A stretch of 64,000 nucleotides of DNA from Eubacterium uniforme. GTDB lineage: Bacteria; Bacillota; Clostridia; Lachnospirales; Lachnospiraceae. Both the position numbers and the translations under genes were made by a program. The notes below the pieces were generated by a model. That model saw nothing but the letters and a program-made list of their open reading frames with translations. It made no database searches and was not told where the DNA came from. Positions 28,117 through 37,185 of the stretch are shown in pieces (the stretch's first letter is position 1; each line of letters begins with the position of its first letter). The stretch spans positions 1 through 64,000 of the forward strand of contig NZ_FUXZ01000006.1 in NCBI RefSeq assembly GCF_900167115.1, read 5' to 3'.

Positions 28117-28822
28117 TTATCACCTCCTTAAATATCGTTGCAACTTCGCCTTCTTTTTTTACATGTCCACCCTCAAGTACTGCAACCTTTGTACATATCT
28201 TTTTTACAACAGACATCTCATGAGTAATAATAACAATTGTAATATTGTACTTTTCATTAATGTCTTTTAGTAACTCAAGAATTGAAGCTGTAGTTTGAGG
28301 ATCAAGTGCGCTTGTTGCTTCATCACAAAGTAGAATCTCTGGATTTGCTGCAAGTGCTCTTGCAATGGCAACTCTTTGTTTTTGTCCACCCGACAACTGT
28401 GAAGGATAAGCTTTTCTTTTATCAGATAATCCTACAATTTCAAGAAGTTCATATGCTCTCTTTCTTGCCTCTTTCTTTTTAATCCCTTGAATATAAAGAG
28501 GAAAACATATATTTTCCACAACTGACTTTTGCATTAGTAAGTTGTAGCCCTGAAAAATCATTCCTATCTTTTCTCGATGTTTCTGTAACTCTTTCTTCTT
28601 TAAACTTCCAAGTTCCTTACCTGCAACCTCAACAGTTCCACTTGTTGGTTTTTCAAGATAGTTCATACATCGAACCAATGTTGATTTTCCTGCTCCCGAC
28701 ATACCAATGATTCCATAAATATCACCTTTTTCAATATCGATATTTATATTATCAAGAGCAATTACTTCTCCGTTTTTATCCACGAATGATTTGGATAAAT
28801 TCTTAATTGAAATCTCTGACAT
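28100..28822 (-). CDS. metN: Methionine ABC transporter ATPase MetN (short form)
   Basis: 240 residues from the ATG at 28822 (AAAGGG upstream); a GTG three codons earlier is less likely. Walker A GMSGAGKST, signature LSGGQKQRVAIARAL, Walker B LLCDEATSALD, and THEMSVVKKIC. The roughly 100-residue C-terminal NIL regulatory domain that senses methionine in E. coli MetN is missing. Uptake is therefore probably not inhibited by bound methionine in that way. First gene of metNIQ behind a promoter with a putative LysR-type site. Confidence 0.92.
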   Translation of the reverse strand: MSEISIKNLSKSFVDKNGEVIALDNINIDIEKGDIYGIIGMSGAGKSTLVRCMNYLEKPTSGTVEVAGKELGSLKKKELQKHREKIGMIFQGYNLLMQKSVVENICFPLYIQGIKKKEARKRAYELLEIVGLSDKRKAYPSQLSGGQKQRVAIARALAANPEILLCDEATSALDPQTTASILELLKDINEKYNITIVIITHEMSVVKKICTKVAVLEGGHVKKEGEVATIFKEVISDVGA

Positions 28823-28999
28823 ATTTAGCACCCTTTCTAATTTTCATTCTCTAAAACATATAAACAATTAAAAACGAATGAGTTCTTAATCCCCTATAGG
28901 CCTAACAAGAATTACTTGTTCTTATGAGAATCAATTTTGATAACATGTTTCTCACAAGTTATTTTTAATATCTCATGTCCTTGTCGATTGACAATATAA

Positions 29000-29067
29000 A
29001 TGATAAGTGATGAAACATTCTTTGTAAAATATTGATAACCTATCATTTGTTATAGCTGTTATTTATA
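29000..29067 (-). promoter_or_regulatory. metNIQ promoter with the same putative activator site as cysK
   Basis: Minus strand: TTTACA (29023-29028), 17 bases, TATCAT (29000-29005). The 27-bp motif at 29041-29067 matches the cysK motif at 22 of 27 positions and ends 12 bases above the minus-35, the same geometry as at cysK. The transcript would have a leader of about 170 bases in which I see no SAM or T-box riboswitch. Confidence 0.6.
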
Positions 29068-29179
29068 TCTATATCTCTCGCTTGTGTTTTGGCTATATCT
29101 AGATTAATGAGTGAATGTACATTTTTCTCTATTTTCCCCTATTTACACCATCCTCTACATACATAAGCAACTTACCTTT

Positions 29180-29214
29180 ACGGCCGTTTCTACATCTTTA
29201 GCCATAACGGCCGT
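29180..29214. repeat. Pair of ACGGCCGT palindromes
   Basis: The 8-bp self-complementary word ACGGCCGT occurs at 29180-29187 and 29207-29214, in an otherwise AT-rich region upstream of metNIQ. The copies can pair with each other to form a GC-rich hairpin followed by TTTTT on the plus strand, or act as two protein sites 27 bp apart. Confidence 0.4.
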
Positions 29215-29256
29215 TTTTGGCTTTACTTTCACACAAACATCCCAAATTCTATAAAA

Positions 29257-29288
29257 AAGAACCAGAAATCATCTGATTTCTGGTTCTT
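29257..29288 (-). terminator. Terminator of the M1 peptidase gene
   Basis: A 14-bp stem, AAGAACCAGAAATC (29257-29270) with GATTTCTGGTTCTT (29275-29288), is followed by TTTTTT on the minus strand. Confidence 0.85.
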
Positions 29289-29321
29289 CATCTTCAAATT
29301 CATATAATCTAATATTCCCCC

Positions 29322-30941
29322 CTACATAGCATCAACAATCTCATTTCCATAAAGATACTCTTTAAACAACTTTTTAAAGTCGCCCTTATCTTTCCAGAAA
29401 TTTAAAAACTTTTCTGTAGTTACTTCATCAAAGGCAAAGGTTTTAACATATTCCTTAAGACATTTAAGATACTCTTCTTCGCCTAATTGCTTATACATCT
29501 CATAATGGAACTTGCCACCTTTTATGTATATGGCCATGTATAATAAATCCTTATCCTTATTAAACTCATAAAGATTTGACATGAATTCTGATTTATCCTT
29601 TGGTGGTTCAACATCTTTAAACAAAGTCATATATGCATCTATGATATTGCCCATATCATAATCTTTTTTACCTGATTTATAGTTATATAACTTCTCACTA
29701 AAATTAGCATAACTTTCATCAAGCCATGGTTCATTTATTTCATCATCACCAACAATACCATAGAACCACTGGTGTGCTATCTCATGACAAACAACATCAT
29801 GTACCTGTTCATTAAAATATTTTCTATCTGTTTTTGCGAATTTCAAATCATCTTCACTAATTGAAATCATAATAAGGCCTGGATACTCCATACCACCTAC
29901 GCCCTGTGACTGAGCAGTCATTGTAATATCAAAGTCATCATATGGATAACCACCATATAATTCATTATAAATTTCAAATGATTTCTTTGCACACTTAAGC
30001 GCTTCCTTCGCATTTACCTTATATTTCTTTGGATAATAAACATTTATATCTATATCATCGTAAGAATCACTCATCACTTCACACTTCTTTGATGTAAAAA
30101 AAGCAAAATCTCTTACATCTTTGGCATAATATGTTCCATTCTCCAAAGTACCAGTAGCTGCAACCTTAAATTCTTCTGGAGCATTTATCTTAACTTTATA
30201 ATCAGCAATCTCTGTATAGAATGCATCACCAACTTCAACATATGGATTACAAGCCCATTCACCATTCTCATAAATAGCTGGCGAAATTATAAAGTTACCA
30301 ACATTATATTCACCATTATAATATCCAAAACGATTCTGAAGTTTTGGAATCGTCACTTTATAATCCATCAAGATTTCAAGAGTATCATTACTCTTTAAAG
30401 TTTCTGGAAGTGTAAGACTATATACTGTTCCCTTAACCCTTGTTAATTTACAATCTTTATCTCCAATCTTTATAGACTGCACACAAGTCATATCCTTATC
30501 AGAATCACTTGAACTCTTATCCTTTTTATTATAAGCATATCCCTTACTATATGCATTTGGAATTATGTTAAAATACATTTCATTTAGATCATCTTCACTA
30601 TCATTTACATAAATTAATTTCTGATCAATATCAAGTGTAGATGATTTATCATCAAAATCAACATTAAGCTCATAATAGTTTTTTCTTCTTCCAGTTTCAT
30701 TCTTAAGAATATCCTTACCTGACTTTTCTCTTTTTCCCTTCCAGTCCATAAAGTTTAATTCGTCATCTTGTTCTAATTTCTCTGTGGTTGTTTCAACCTC
30801 AGATTTAAGCGTCGTCTCTTCAACTATACTTTCCTCTGGAACAACCATCGTCGTTGTTGTAACATCTGAAGAAAATTTATCACAAGAAGTTAATGCAAGC
30901 ATTGACATTGCAATTAGAAATACTAAATTTCTTTTTTTCAT
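29322..30941 (-). CDS. M1-family zinc metallopeptidase lipoprotein
   Basis: 539 residues. Lipoprotein signal ending ALTSC, then a Thr/Glu-rich linker to about 60. Gluzincin site HEIAHQWFYGIVGDDEINEPWLDESYANF near residue 390 supplies HExxH plus the distal Glu ligand. The exopeptidase loop is GVGGMEYPG where aminopeptidase N has GAMEN. It lacks the C-terminal helical domains of aminopeptidase N, as in surface M1 peptidases of Firmicutes. Anchored to the outer face of the membrane, where it would trim peptides. Monocistronic. Confidence 0.85.
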   Translation of the reverse strand: MKKRNLVFLIAMSMLALTSCDKFSSDVTTTTMVVPEESIVEETTLKSEVETTTEKLEQDDELNFMDWKGKREKSGKDILKNETGRRKNYYELNVDFDDKSSTLDIDQKLIYVNDSEDDLNEMYFNIIPNAYSKGYAYNKKDKSSSDSDKDMTCVQSIKIGDKDCKLTRVKGTVYSLTLPETLKSNDTLEILMDYKVTIPKLQNRFGYYNGEYNVGNFIISPAIYENGEWACNPYVEVGDAFYTEIADYKVKINAPEEFKVAATGTLENGTYYAKDVRDFAFFTSKKCEVMSDSYDDIDINVYYPKKYKVNAKEALKCAKKSFEIYNELYGGYPYDDFDITMTAQSQGVGGMEYPGLIMISISEDDLKFAKTDRKYFNEQVHDVVCHEIAHQWFYGIVGDDEINEPWLDESYANFSEKLYNYKSGKKDYDMGNIIDAYMTLFKDVEPPKDKSEFMSNLYEFNKDKDLLYMAIYIKGGKFHYEMYKQLGEEEYLKCLKEYVKTFAFDEVTTEKFLNFWKDKGDFKKLFKEYLYGNEIVDAM

Positions 30942-31148
30942 ACCGCTCCTTTCGTCTTTATAAATTTTTTCATATTTATCACACGTAATCTATATAAAGA
31001 TTACCATATCAAGCCCATTTTCCTTATAACTTAAATTCATTATAGCATTAAGTAATGTAAAAAACCTTAATTAATTCTTAACATTTATAATTAAGATTTT
31101 TTTAAGATTTAGATTAAGGAAATATTAAGCATTACAGATTATTATTTA

Positions 31149-31163
31149 TATGTATTTGAAATA
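31149..31163. repeat. Left copy of a 15-bp inverted repeat flanking the CPBP gene
   Basis: TATGTATTTGAAATA here has its exact reverse complement at 32042-32056, so the CPBP protease gene and its promoter region sit between two inverted arms 878 bp apart. It may mark a small mobile or inverted segment, or be chance in AT-rich DNA. Confidence 0.35.
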
Positions 31164-31198
31164 CAAACTATGAAAAAATTGAGAAGAAAGGGAATAAA

Positions 31199-32029
31199 AT
31201 GAAAACAAAAAAATTATTATCAGGTGTATTATTTGGAGTATTTATTACATTTATTTATCTAATAGGAATAAATGTGATTGGGGAAATCATAAAAGAAACT
31301 AACGACCAAAAATTATTTATGAATTATGGTGCTAGAATTATTTTTAGAATAGCTCTTTTCGTAATCAGCGTTCTAGTAATCAAAAAAAAGCTGAACATTA
31401 AATTCGGTTGTAATTCTAAAAACATTATACTAGGAGTTTTTTGGTATGGTTTGTGTTTCATAGTAATATACACATTAAACATTCATGATGAATTCATGAA
31501 ACCTGAAATTGGCTTAATTAAAGCATTACCTAAAGTCTTCATGATTTTTTTCGAAACCATGTCAATTGGTTTAATTGAAGAAACACTGTTTAGAGGAATA
31601 TTCTTTAATTCATTTAAAGCTCGTTTTGGTGAAAGCAAATCAGGAATTACCAAGTCTGCGCTTATATCATCAGGCATATTTGGAGCTTTGCATTTGCTAA
31701 ATCTTACTGGAAATCCCAAAATAGTTTTAGCAACTATTTCTCAAGTATTATATGCAACTTTCTTTGGTTTTATATTCTGTGTAATCTACTACAGAACAAA
31801 AAACTTCTGGTCAGTTGTAATCATCCATGGCCTTGTTGATTTTACTGGAAATTTCTGGGGTGCCTTTGCGAAGAATACTTCTAAAGTCTTATCAAATGCA
31901 TCAAAATCAGACTATACTATAAGCTATTCAATTTTTGTTGTTTCAATCGCTTTATTATTCTTAATATCCGGAATTTTACAGTTAAATAAACATTACAAAA
32001 ATAAACAATTTTCAATAATTAATAACTAA
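31199..32029 (+). CDS. CPBP-family intramembrane metalloprotease (CAAX protease-like)
   Basis: 276 residues with about eight hydrophobic segments. The three conserved motifs of the Abi/CPBP family are present: EETLFRG near residue 125, ISSGIFGALHLL near 155 with a metal-binding His, and VVIIHGLVDF near 205. Bacterial members are linked to bacteriocin self-immunity, peptide maturation or stress. Standalone on the plus strand and ended by a strong bidirectional terminator. No bacteriocin gene is adjacent; the nearest secreted candidate is at 4.7 kb. Confidence 0.85.
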   Translation: MKTKKLLSGVLFGVFITFIYLIGINVIGEIIKETNDQKLFMNYGARIIFRIALFVISVLVIKKKLNIKFGCNSKNIILGVFWYGLCFIVIYTLNIHDEFMKPEIGLIKALPKVFMIFFETMSIGLIEETLFRGIFFNSFKARFGESKSGITKSALISSGIFGALHLLNLTGNPKIVLATISQVLYATFFGFIFCVIYYRTKNFWSVVIIHGLVDFTGNFWGAFAKNTSKVLSNASKSDYTISYSIFVVSIALLFLISGILQLNKHYKNKQFSIINN

Positions 32030-32063
32030 TTTATCCGTTTATATTTCAAATACATAGGCAATC

Positions 32064-32097
32064 AAAAAGAGGCTTGCAAACAACAAGCCTCTTTTTT
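32064..32097. terminator. Bidirectional terminator
   Basis: A 13-bp stem AAAAAGAGGCTTG / CAAGCCTCTTTTT separates the convergent CPBP gene and the sensor kinase gene. Confidence 0.85.
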
Positions 32098-32109
32098 CAT
32101 CATTAATAT

Positions 32110-33570
32110 CTATCTTGGTATCATAATTGATAAAACATATTCCTTATCATTTGATTCTGCTTTAATAATACCATCATATTTTTTCACTGTATTTTTAATG
32201 CTTTTAAGCCCAAATCCATGATGAATGTTATCTTCCTTTGAAGTATATCCTGTATTTTCAAATATAGTTTCAACATCCACCTTATCTGCAACAGCATTTG
32301 CTAATTTAACGATACAAAAATTATCTGTTCTTTTAATTATCATCTTAATCCATGTATCATTTTCAACCATTTTAGCGGCTTCAATTGCGTTATCCGTCGC
32401 ATTAGCAAATACATTGCAAATGTCCATAGGTTTCATATTAAGGCCACCCTCTATAGCACCATCAAGCGAAAACTTAATGTTTTCTTCCTTCATCTTATCG
32501 ACCTTCATTGCGACAATACAATCAAGCATTTCATCACCAGTATTATACTCAGGTGATAATGCCTTAATATCACCAATCAATGTATCCAAATGCTTTGAAG
32601 CTTCCTCTTCTTTACCACTTTCCATCATCATCTTCATAAGCGACAAATTATTAATTATATCATGTCTAAATGCATTCGTATCAACCTGAGCTTTTTTATA
32701 CTGTTTAATATATTCAAGTTCAGCCTGAAGATATGTCTCCTGCATTACATTCTTTTCTTTTATGGCTAAATCCGCTGTTTTTGCAACGATATAGAAAGGA
32801 ACAAACATTGCTAGAACTGGAATCATAAAACCACCTAAAACACTTAAAAGTTCATATCTTTTTTCAATTGATAAATCCACTTGAGCAAATACTTTCTCAA
32901 TCCAAAAAGATGTTAATATAAACCATCCTACAAGTAAGATTCTATCTCGTATTCTTACAATATACGTCTTATCCTTCTTGTAATATCCCAAATAAAGCAT
33001 CAAAATAAGAATAACTGCAATAGTAAAACTTATAAGTTCAATGTAAAACATATGTACATAATATGCTTCTGTTATCATACTAAATATCTCATCATATATG
33101 GATGCCTTTCCTCCTCTTAAGAAAATATATGAATAGATAATTGCCTTATTCACATAAAAATAATAACAACGAAGACAAATCGTACTTTCTATTGCACGTA
33201 AAATTCTTTTTTTACTATAAACTACAAGGAAAAATAAGAATGCCGCAACATACATAGCTGCATCAACCGCTTTCGACATAAATTCAGCATGTTTATAAAA
33301 TGCTACTACTCTTGGATCCTCAAGGTTTCCTTCCATAACTCCCTGTAATACTTCTTTTGGTACAGAAGCCTCGTAGATAGCTTCAATTACGTAATATCCT
33401 ATTTGAACAAGAATAATTGAAATAATACCAAAAGCTATTTTCTTCTTTGTTAATTCTGCCGTGTATCCAAGAAAACAATGTGCAATTAAACATAATGTAA
33501 ATACCGCAATAACATAATGAATAGTTGTTAATGCAGATGCAATATATCCCAGTAACTGATATATATCCAT
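32110..33570 (-). CDS. GHKL sensor histidine kinase (AgrC/HPK10-like)
   Basis: 486 residues. About six or seven membrane helices in the first 280 residues form the sensor. The H-box is FRHDIINNLSLMK near residue 300, then the GHKL ATPase with N-box ANATDNAIEAA and G-box HHGFGLKSIKNTVKKYDG. Such kinases pair with LytTR regulators and often sense peptides. The cognate regulator gene lies immediately upstream (22-base gap). No autoinducer peptide or AgrB-type protease gene is visible next to it. The ligand is unknown. Confidence 0.88.
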   Translation of the reverse strand: MDIYQLLGYIASALTTIHYVIAVFTLCLIAHCFLGYTAELTKKKIAFGIISIILVQIGYYVIEAIYEASVPKEVLQGVMEGNLEDPRVVAFYKHAEFMSKAVDAAMYVAAFLFFLVVYSKKRILRAIESTICLRCYYFYVNKAIIYSYIFLRGGKASIYDEIFSMITEAYYVHMFYIELISFTIAVILILMLYLGYYKKDKTYIVRIRDRILLVGWFILTSFWIEKVFAQVDLSIEKRYELLSVLGGFMIPVLAMFVPFYIVAKTADLAIKEKNVMQETYLQAELEYIKQYKKAQVDTNAFRHDIINNLSLMKMMMESGKEEEASKHLDTLIGDIKALSPEYNTGDEMLDCIVAMKVDKMKEENIKFSLDGAIEGGLNMKPMDICNVFANATDNAIEAAKMVENDTWIKMIIKRTDNFCIVKLANAVADKVDVETIFENTGYTSKEDNIHHGFGLKSIKNTVKKYDGIIKAESNDKEYVLSIMIPR

Positions 33571-33592
33571 AGTTCCTCCAAATTAAATATAT

Positions 33593-34303
33593 TTAAAAAG
33601 CTTCTTTTTCAACATATGCATATAAGGCACTTTTTAATTCTTTGATTTTGTTTCTACTAACTGGGACAACAACTTCACCACCAAAATATTCAAGAATAAT
33701 TTCATTCTTAACAAGTTTTTTAACTCTCGCAAGTGAAACTATATAACCTCTATGCACTCTAAAGAAACCGTCATTTTTAAGTTCATTTTCATAATCTCCA
33801 ATGTTATGTCTTACCAAAAAGTTTCCAGCAGTAGTATAAATCATAACATACTGATTCTGTGCTTCTAGATAAATAATATCCGCAATGTTAATAAAACGTT
33901 CATAGCCTTCATCCTTAATCATAAGCTGATTCATGCTAACGCTCTTATCCATTACGAATCTTAAAACCTCTTTTAATTTTCCTTCTTTAATTGGCTTTGT
34001 TAAATACCTAAGTGCATTAACTTCATATCCTTCCAAGGCATACTCCACATGCCCAGTAAGAAAAACAATATACGCAGTTTCACTTTTTTCGCGTATCTTC
34101 TTCGCTAAATAAATGCCATCCATCTTAGGCATTTCAATATCAAGAAACAATAAATCGTAGGGGTTCTGTTCAAAAGCTGCAAGCAGTTTTTTCCCATCAT
34201 CATACATATCAACACAAACGTCAATACTTCGTGTCAGCTTTTCTATCAACTCCTTAGCTTGCCTACCGAATAATTCCTCATCATCACATACCGCAATTCT
34301 CAT
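33593..34303 (-). CDS. LytTR-family response regulator
   Basis: 236 residues. The receiver domain has the acidic pair DDEE at 8-11, phospho-acceptor Asp in LLFLDIEMPKMDG near residue 54 and KPIKEGKL near 105. The C-terminal LytTR domain spans about 135-230, with YLEAQNQYVMIYTTAG and FFRVHRGYIVSLARVKKL. Precedes its kinase in one operon. Targets would carry paired LytTR direct repeats; none is obvious in this window. Confidence 0.92.
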   Translation of the reverse strand: MRIAVCDDEELFGRQAKELIEKLTRSIDVCVDMYDDGKKLLAAFEQNPYDLLFLDIEMPKMDGIYLAKKIREKSETAYIVFLTGHVEYALEGYEVNALRYLTKPIKEGKLKEVLRFVMDKSVSMNQLMIKDEGYERFINIADIIYLEAQNQYVMIYTTAGNFLVRHNIGDYENELKNDGFFRVHRGYIVSLARVKKLVKNEIILEYFGGEVVVPVSRNKIKELKSALYAYVEKEAF

Positions 34304-34327
34304 AACATACCTCTAAATAAGCATAAT

Positions 34328-34358
34328 AAAACCGAGGTTGTTTACGCAACCTCAGTTT
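34328..34358 (-). terminator. Terminator after the 102-residue membrane protein gene
   Basis: The stem GAGGTTG/CAACCTC is extended by an AAAAC/GTTTT pairing, loop TTTACG, with T-rich sequence on both sides. It also insulates the two-component operon. Confidence 0.75.
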
Positions 34359-34476
34359 TCATTATATCACAGATATTAAAAAATAAAAATTCCCCCATTC
34401 AACTTTCTATGTTTGTACGACTATACTTTTATGCCTTCCCCTCTTCATAAATTTTTTCACGATTATTTCTACTCAA

Positions 34477-34785
34477 TTATATTATAATTTCCGTTTTCTT
34501 TTCTTTTTCTACTTCTTTTTTAATTTCGTTAATACCCTTATTTTTCGATAAAACCAATCCAGCATAGAGAATTGCAAGTCCAATGAAAATAATATCATTA
34601 AACTTTAACTTATTCCCCATTCCAATTCTCATTACTGGAATTAGTCCCCAGCAAATAGCTGTAGCAAGATATAGATTTCTTGTAAATCGCCTTTTCCTTA
34701 ATAAATCACTTTTACTAGTTATTTCTTCATCATCCAAGAAATAACTCCTCAAATTGCCCTGAAAACTTTTCTTGTTCTTTTCCAT
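34477..34785 (-). CDS. Small two-helix membrane protein, unknown function
   Basis: 102 residues. A charged N-terminal stretch (FLDDEEITSKSDLLRKRRF) is followed by two hydrophobic helices at about 37-53 and 63-79 and a lysine/glutamate-rich tail (EIKKEVEKEKKTE). AAGGAG precedes the ATG. It has no recognised domain. Own terminator; no clear partner. Confidence 0.65.
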   Translation of the reverse strand: MEKNKKSFQGNLRSYFLDDEEITSKSDLLRKRRFTRNLYLATAICWGLIPVMRIGMGNKLKFNDIIFIGLAILYAGLVLSKNKGINEIKKEVEKEKKTEIII

Positions 34786-34936
34786 CTTTATCTCCTTTTT
34801 TCAAGCACATTTTGAATTATAACAATCGTTATCCTCTTCGTTAAAAAATTGTCGTGAATTGCATTAATTTTGTCGTGAAGAGTATTTTTACTTTTTATTC
34901 AAATTTTATTCCAATGTATTTCTGTATGCGGCATCT

Positions 34937-35680
34937 TTATTTATATATTCTTATTTTACAATTAATCTTTCCCTTTTTAGTTTCACTAAGTTCCTCTGAG
35001 AATTCAAACTTTCCATGCCCTCTTACAGAAATAATATCTCCAGCACTTAAAGCCTTTGCATTCTCTGTACAAACTATGCCATTAAGGAAAATATAGCTTT
35101 GTTTAAATGGAGTTAAAACTTCCTGTCTTGACATGTTATAAACTTTTGCAATAACAGCATCAATTCTTGTGCTTGCAACTTGAATAACCTTATCTTCTAA
35201 AGTTGGAGCAGTTAAATCTTCTATATCATCTGCCACAACTACTTTAACTGATGTATGTTTAACTCTTGTCAGATTTTCAATTATATAATCAGCTATTGTA
35301 TCCTTGCAAAACACAAGTGCTGCCTTATCTTTCACATATATATCCCCTAGCACCTCTCTCTTAATTCCAAGATTCATAAGCGCCCCAAGAAAATCTCTAT
35401 GATTTAATTTGTCGGCAAACTTCGCTGCAAGTGGTGAAATCTTTAAAGCAACAATCGGAAAATCAATAACATATCCTATATCATCTTCGCTTCCAAATCT
35501 AATCATCTTTCGCTCTGCTATTTCACACCCACCGAAAACTTGGGGCGATGCATATCTTAATTCATTCTCATAATCATAAAAAACCGAAAGCTCTGCCATG
35601 GATAAAAAGTCCGTAAATACAAACTGTTCATTATTATAACTTCTATCTGCTAATTCTCGTAATCTTTGTATATCGTCCAT
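34937..35680 (-). CDS. YlmH-like RNA-binding protein with S4 domain
   Basis: 247 residues. The N-terminal two thirds match YlmH: FTDFLSMAE, VFGGCEIAERKMIRFG and HRDFLGALMNLGIKREVLGDI. The C-terminal S4 domain covers about 170-235, with SRQEVLTPFKQSYIFLNG and SAGDIISVRGHGKF. YlmH binds ribosomal RNA or the 50S-tRNA complex and has been tied to ribosome rescue and quality control. It overlaps the AAA+ gene through TAATG. Usually this gene sits in the division cluster, so its place after an AAA+ ATPase is unusual. Confidence 0.88.
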   Translation of the reverse strand: MDDIQRLRELADRSYNNEQFVFTDFLSMAELSVFYDYENELRYASPQVFGGCEIAERKMIRFGSEDDIGYVIDFPIVALKISPLAAKFADKLNHRDFLGALMNLGIKREVLGDIYVKDKAALVFCKDTIADYIIENLTRVKHTSVKVVVADDIEDLTAPTLEDKVIQVASTRIDAVIAKVYNMSRQEVLTPFKQSYIFLNGIVCTENAKALSAGDIISVRGHGKFEFSEELSETKKGKINCKIRIYK

Positions 35681-37152
35681 TAATTAACCTTCAAATCCTC
35701 CTTGGTAATCTGTGCAAGTTCCTCATTTGTAATATTCTCTTTACCATAAAGTCTATTAGCCTGGTTAGTAACCACCTTTTCAAAATAATTTCTAACCTCT
35801 CTACCATTTGCGAAATTATCAGGTCTATCAGTATACATTTCAGCAAATAATTTCTTAACTTCATCCTCTACTTCTTTTTCAAGAACATATCCATTCTTTT
35901 TACAAACAACTTTAAAGATTTCTATCAATTCATCATTTGTATAATCCTCGAAAAGAATATACTTATTAAATCTAGATTCCAAACCAGGATTTGCTTTAAT
36001 AAAATCCATCATAAGATCTGGATAACCTGCTACAATCACAATAAAATCATCACGATTATCTTCCATTGCTTTAAGAAGAGTATCTATTGCCTCTCTACCA
36101 TAATCATTCTCACTATTTGAGCATAAAGTGTAGGCTTCATCTATAAATAGTATTCCACCCATGGCGCTTTGAATAGCTTCACTTGTCTTAATTGCTGTTT
36201 GTCCAACATATCCAGCTACAAGGCCTGAACGATCAACTTCTACCATATGTCCCTTTGAAAGAATACCAATCTTACAGTATATCTTTGAAAGAAGTCTTGC
36301 AACTGTTGTTTTACCTGTACCAGGATTCCCATAGAACACTAAGTGATTAGATACAGGTAGTGAAACCATGCCACGTTCAACTCTAATTCTATTAAGTTCC
36401 TGAAGATGAATTAAATTATTTATTTCAAGTTTTACAGATTCAAGACCAATTAATGAATTTAATTCTTCCATTAGTTCTTCAAGAGTTCTTGGATCTTCTT
36501 CCTTTTCCTCCTCTTCATCTTCAGTTTCATTTAATTTTAAACCTTTAGTTATTCCGGATTTGCTACTATCTTTTTTAGCCTCACTATTTTTTAATGGCTT
36601 TGCATCTGAATAGTCGTTCGCTATATCCATAGAAATGCCATCTTCTAAACGCTTCTTATATTTAGCATTCTTCTTAGATGCGTACTCTCTCATTTCCTTA
36701 ATATAGTTTTTAACATACTTATCCTTACCAAATACATCCTCTTCATCAGCATATACCATAAATAAACCAATAACTTGGAATAAATAAACTATGTATTCAG
36801 TAAGGGTAACATCTCCATCTATTGAATATCCCTGCTCTTTAAGTGCCTTATCAATTCTTAGTATAAATCCAAGTGTAAATGGGCACTCAAAGAAAACTTC
36901 TGAAAACTTCTCATCTGATAATACTTTAGCCTTTTCAAGTATTTCCTCAGCATCAAGACCAACCATTTTTCTGATTGTTCTAAGTTCACTTGCAGTAACC
37001 TCGCCATCTTTCTTTGCAATAGCAACTGCAAAGAGAGCAAGTTCTAATCTTATTCCCCTATCAATATCGTCATCACTTTCTCCTGTCATGACCATATAAT
37101 CTTCTACAAGATTAATTATATTATCTATAGCTTCCTTTATTTTTTCTAACAT
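35680..37152 (-). CDS. AAA+ ATPase of the CbbX/SpoVK family with TerB-like N-terminal domain
   Basis: 490 residues. Residues about 1-165 are helical and acidic and contain a TerB-like stretch (IRLELALFAVAIAKKDGEVTA type pattern). A charged, Lys/Glu-rich linker follows to about 220. The AAA+ core has Walker A FYGNPGTGKTTVARLL near 265, a pore-type loop VAGYVGQTA, Walker B GGILFIDEAYTL and the arginine-finger region NPGLESRFN. CbbX and SpoVK relatives remodel protein complexes. Fourth-to-last gene order Maf, YgjP, this, YlmH suggests a housekeeping operon. Confidence 0.85.
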   Translation of the reverse strand: MLEKIKEAIDNIINLVEDYMVMTGESDDDIDRGIRLELALFAVAIAKKDGEVTASELRTIRKMVGLDAEEILEKAKVLSDEKFSEVFFECPFTLGFILRIDKALKEQGYSIDGDVTLTEYIVYLFQVIGLFMVYADEEDVFGKDKYVKNYIKEMREYASKKNAKYKKRLEDGISMDIANDYSDAKPLKNSEAKKDSSKSGITKGLKLNETEDEEEEKEEDPRTLEELMEELNSLIGLESVKLEINNLIHLQELNRIRVERGMVSLPVSNHLVFYGNPGTGKTTVARLLSKIYCKIGILSKGHMVEVDRSGLVAGYVGQTAIKTSEAIQSAMGGILFIDEAYTLCSNSENDYGREAIDTLLKAMEDNRDDFIVIVAGYPDLMMDFIKANPGLESRFNKYILFEDYTNDELIEIFKVVCKKNGYVLEKEVEDEVKKLFAEMYTDRPDNFANGREVRNYFEKVVTNQANRLYGKENITNEELAQITKEDLKVN

Positions 37153-37185
37153 ACTACTCCTTTATACTCCATTTATTTAACGACC

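Noticed and set aside
28823-29256. SAM (S-box) or T-box riboswitch upstream of metNIQ
   Set aside because: The conserved S-box core words and the T-box GGTGGNACCGCG-type word were looked for on both strands and are not there.
32225-32689. 154-codon plus-strand open frame opposite the sensor kinase
   Set aside because: Serine/isoleucine-rich mirror of the kinase gene, no ribosome site, no domain.
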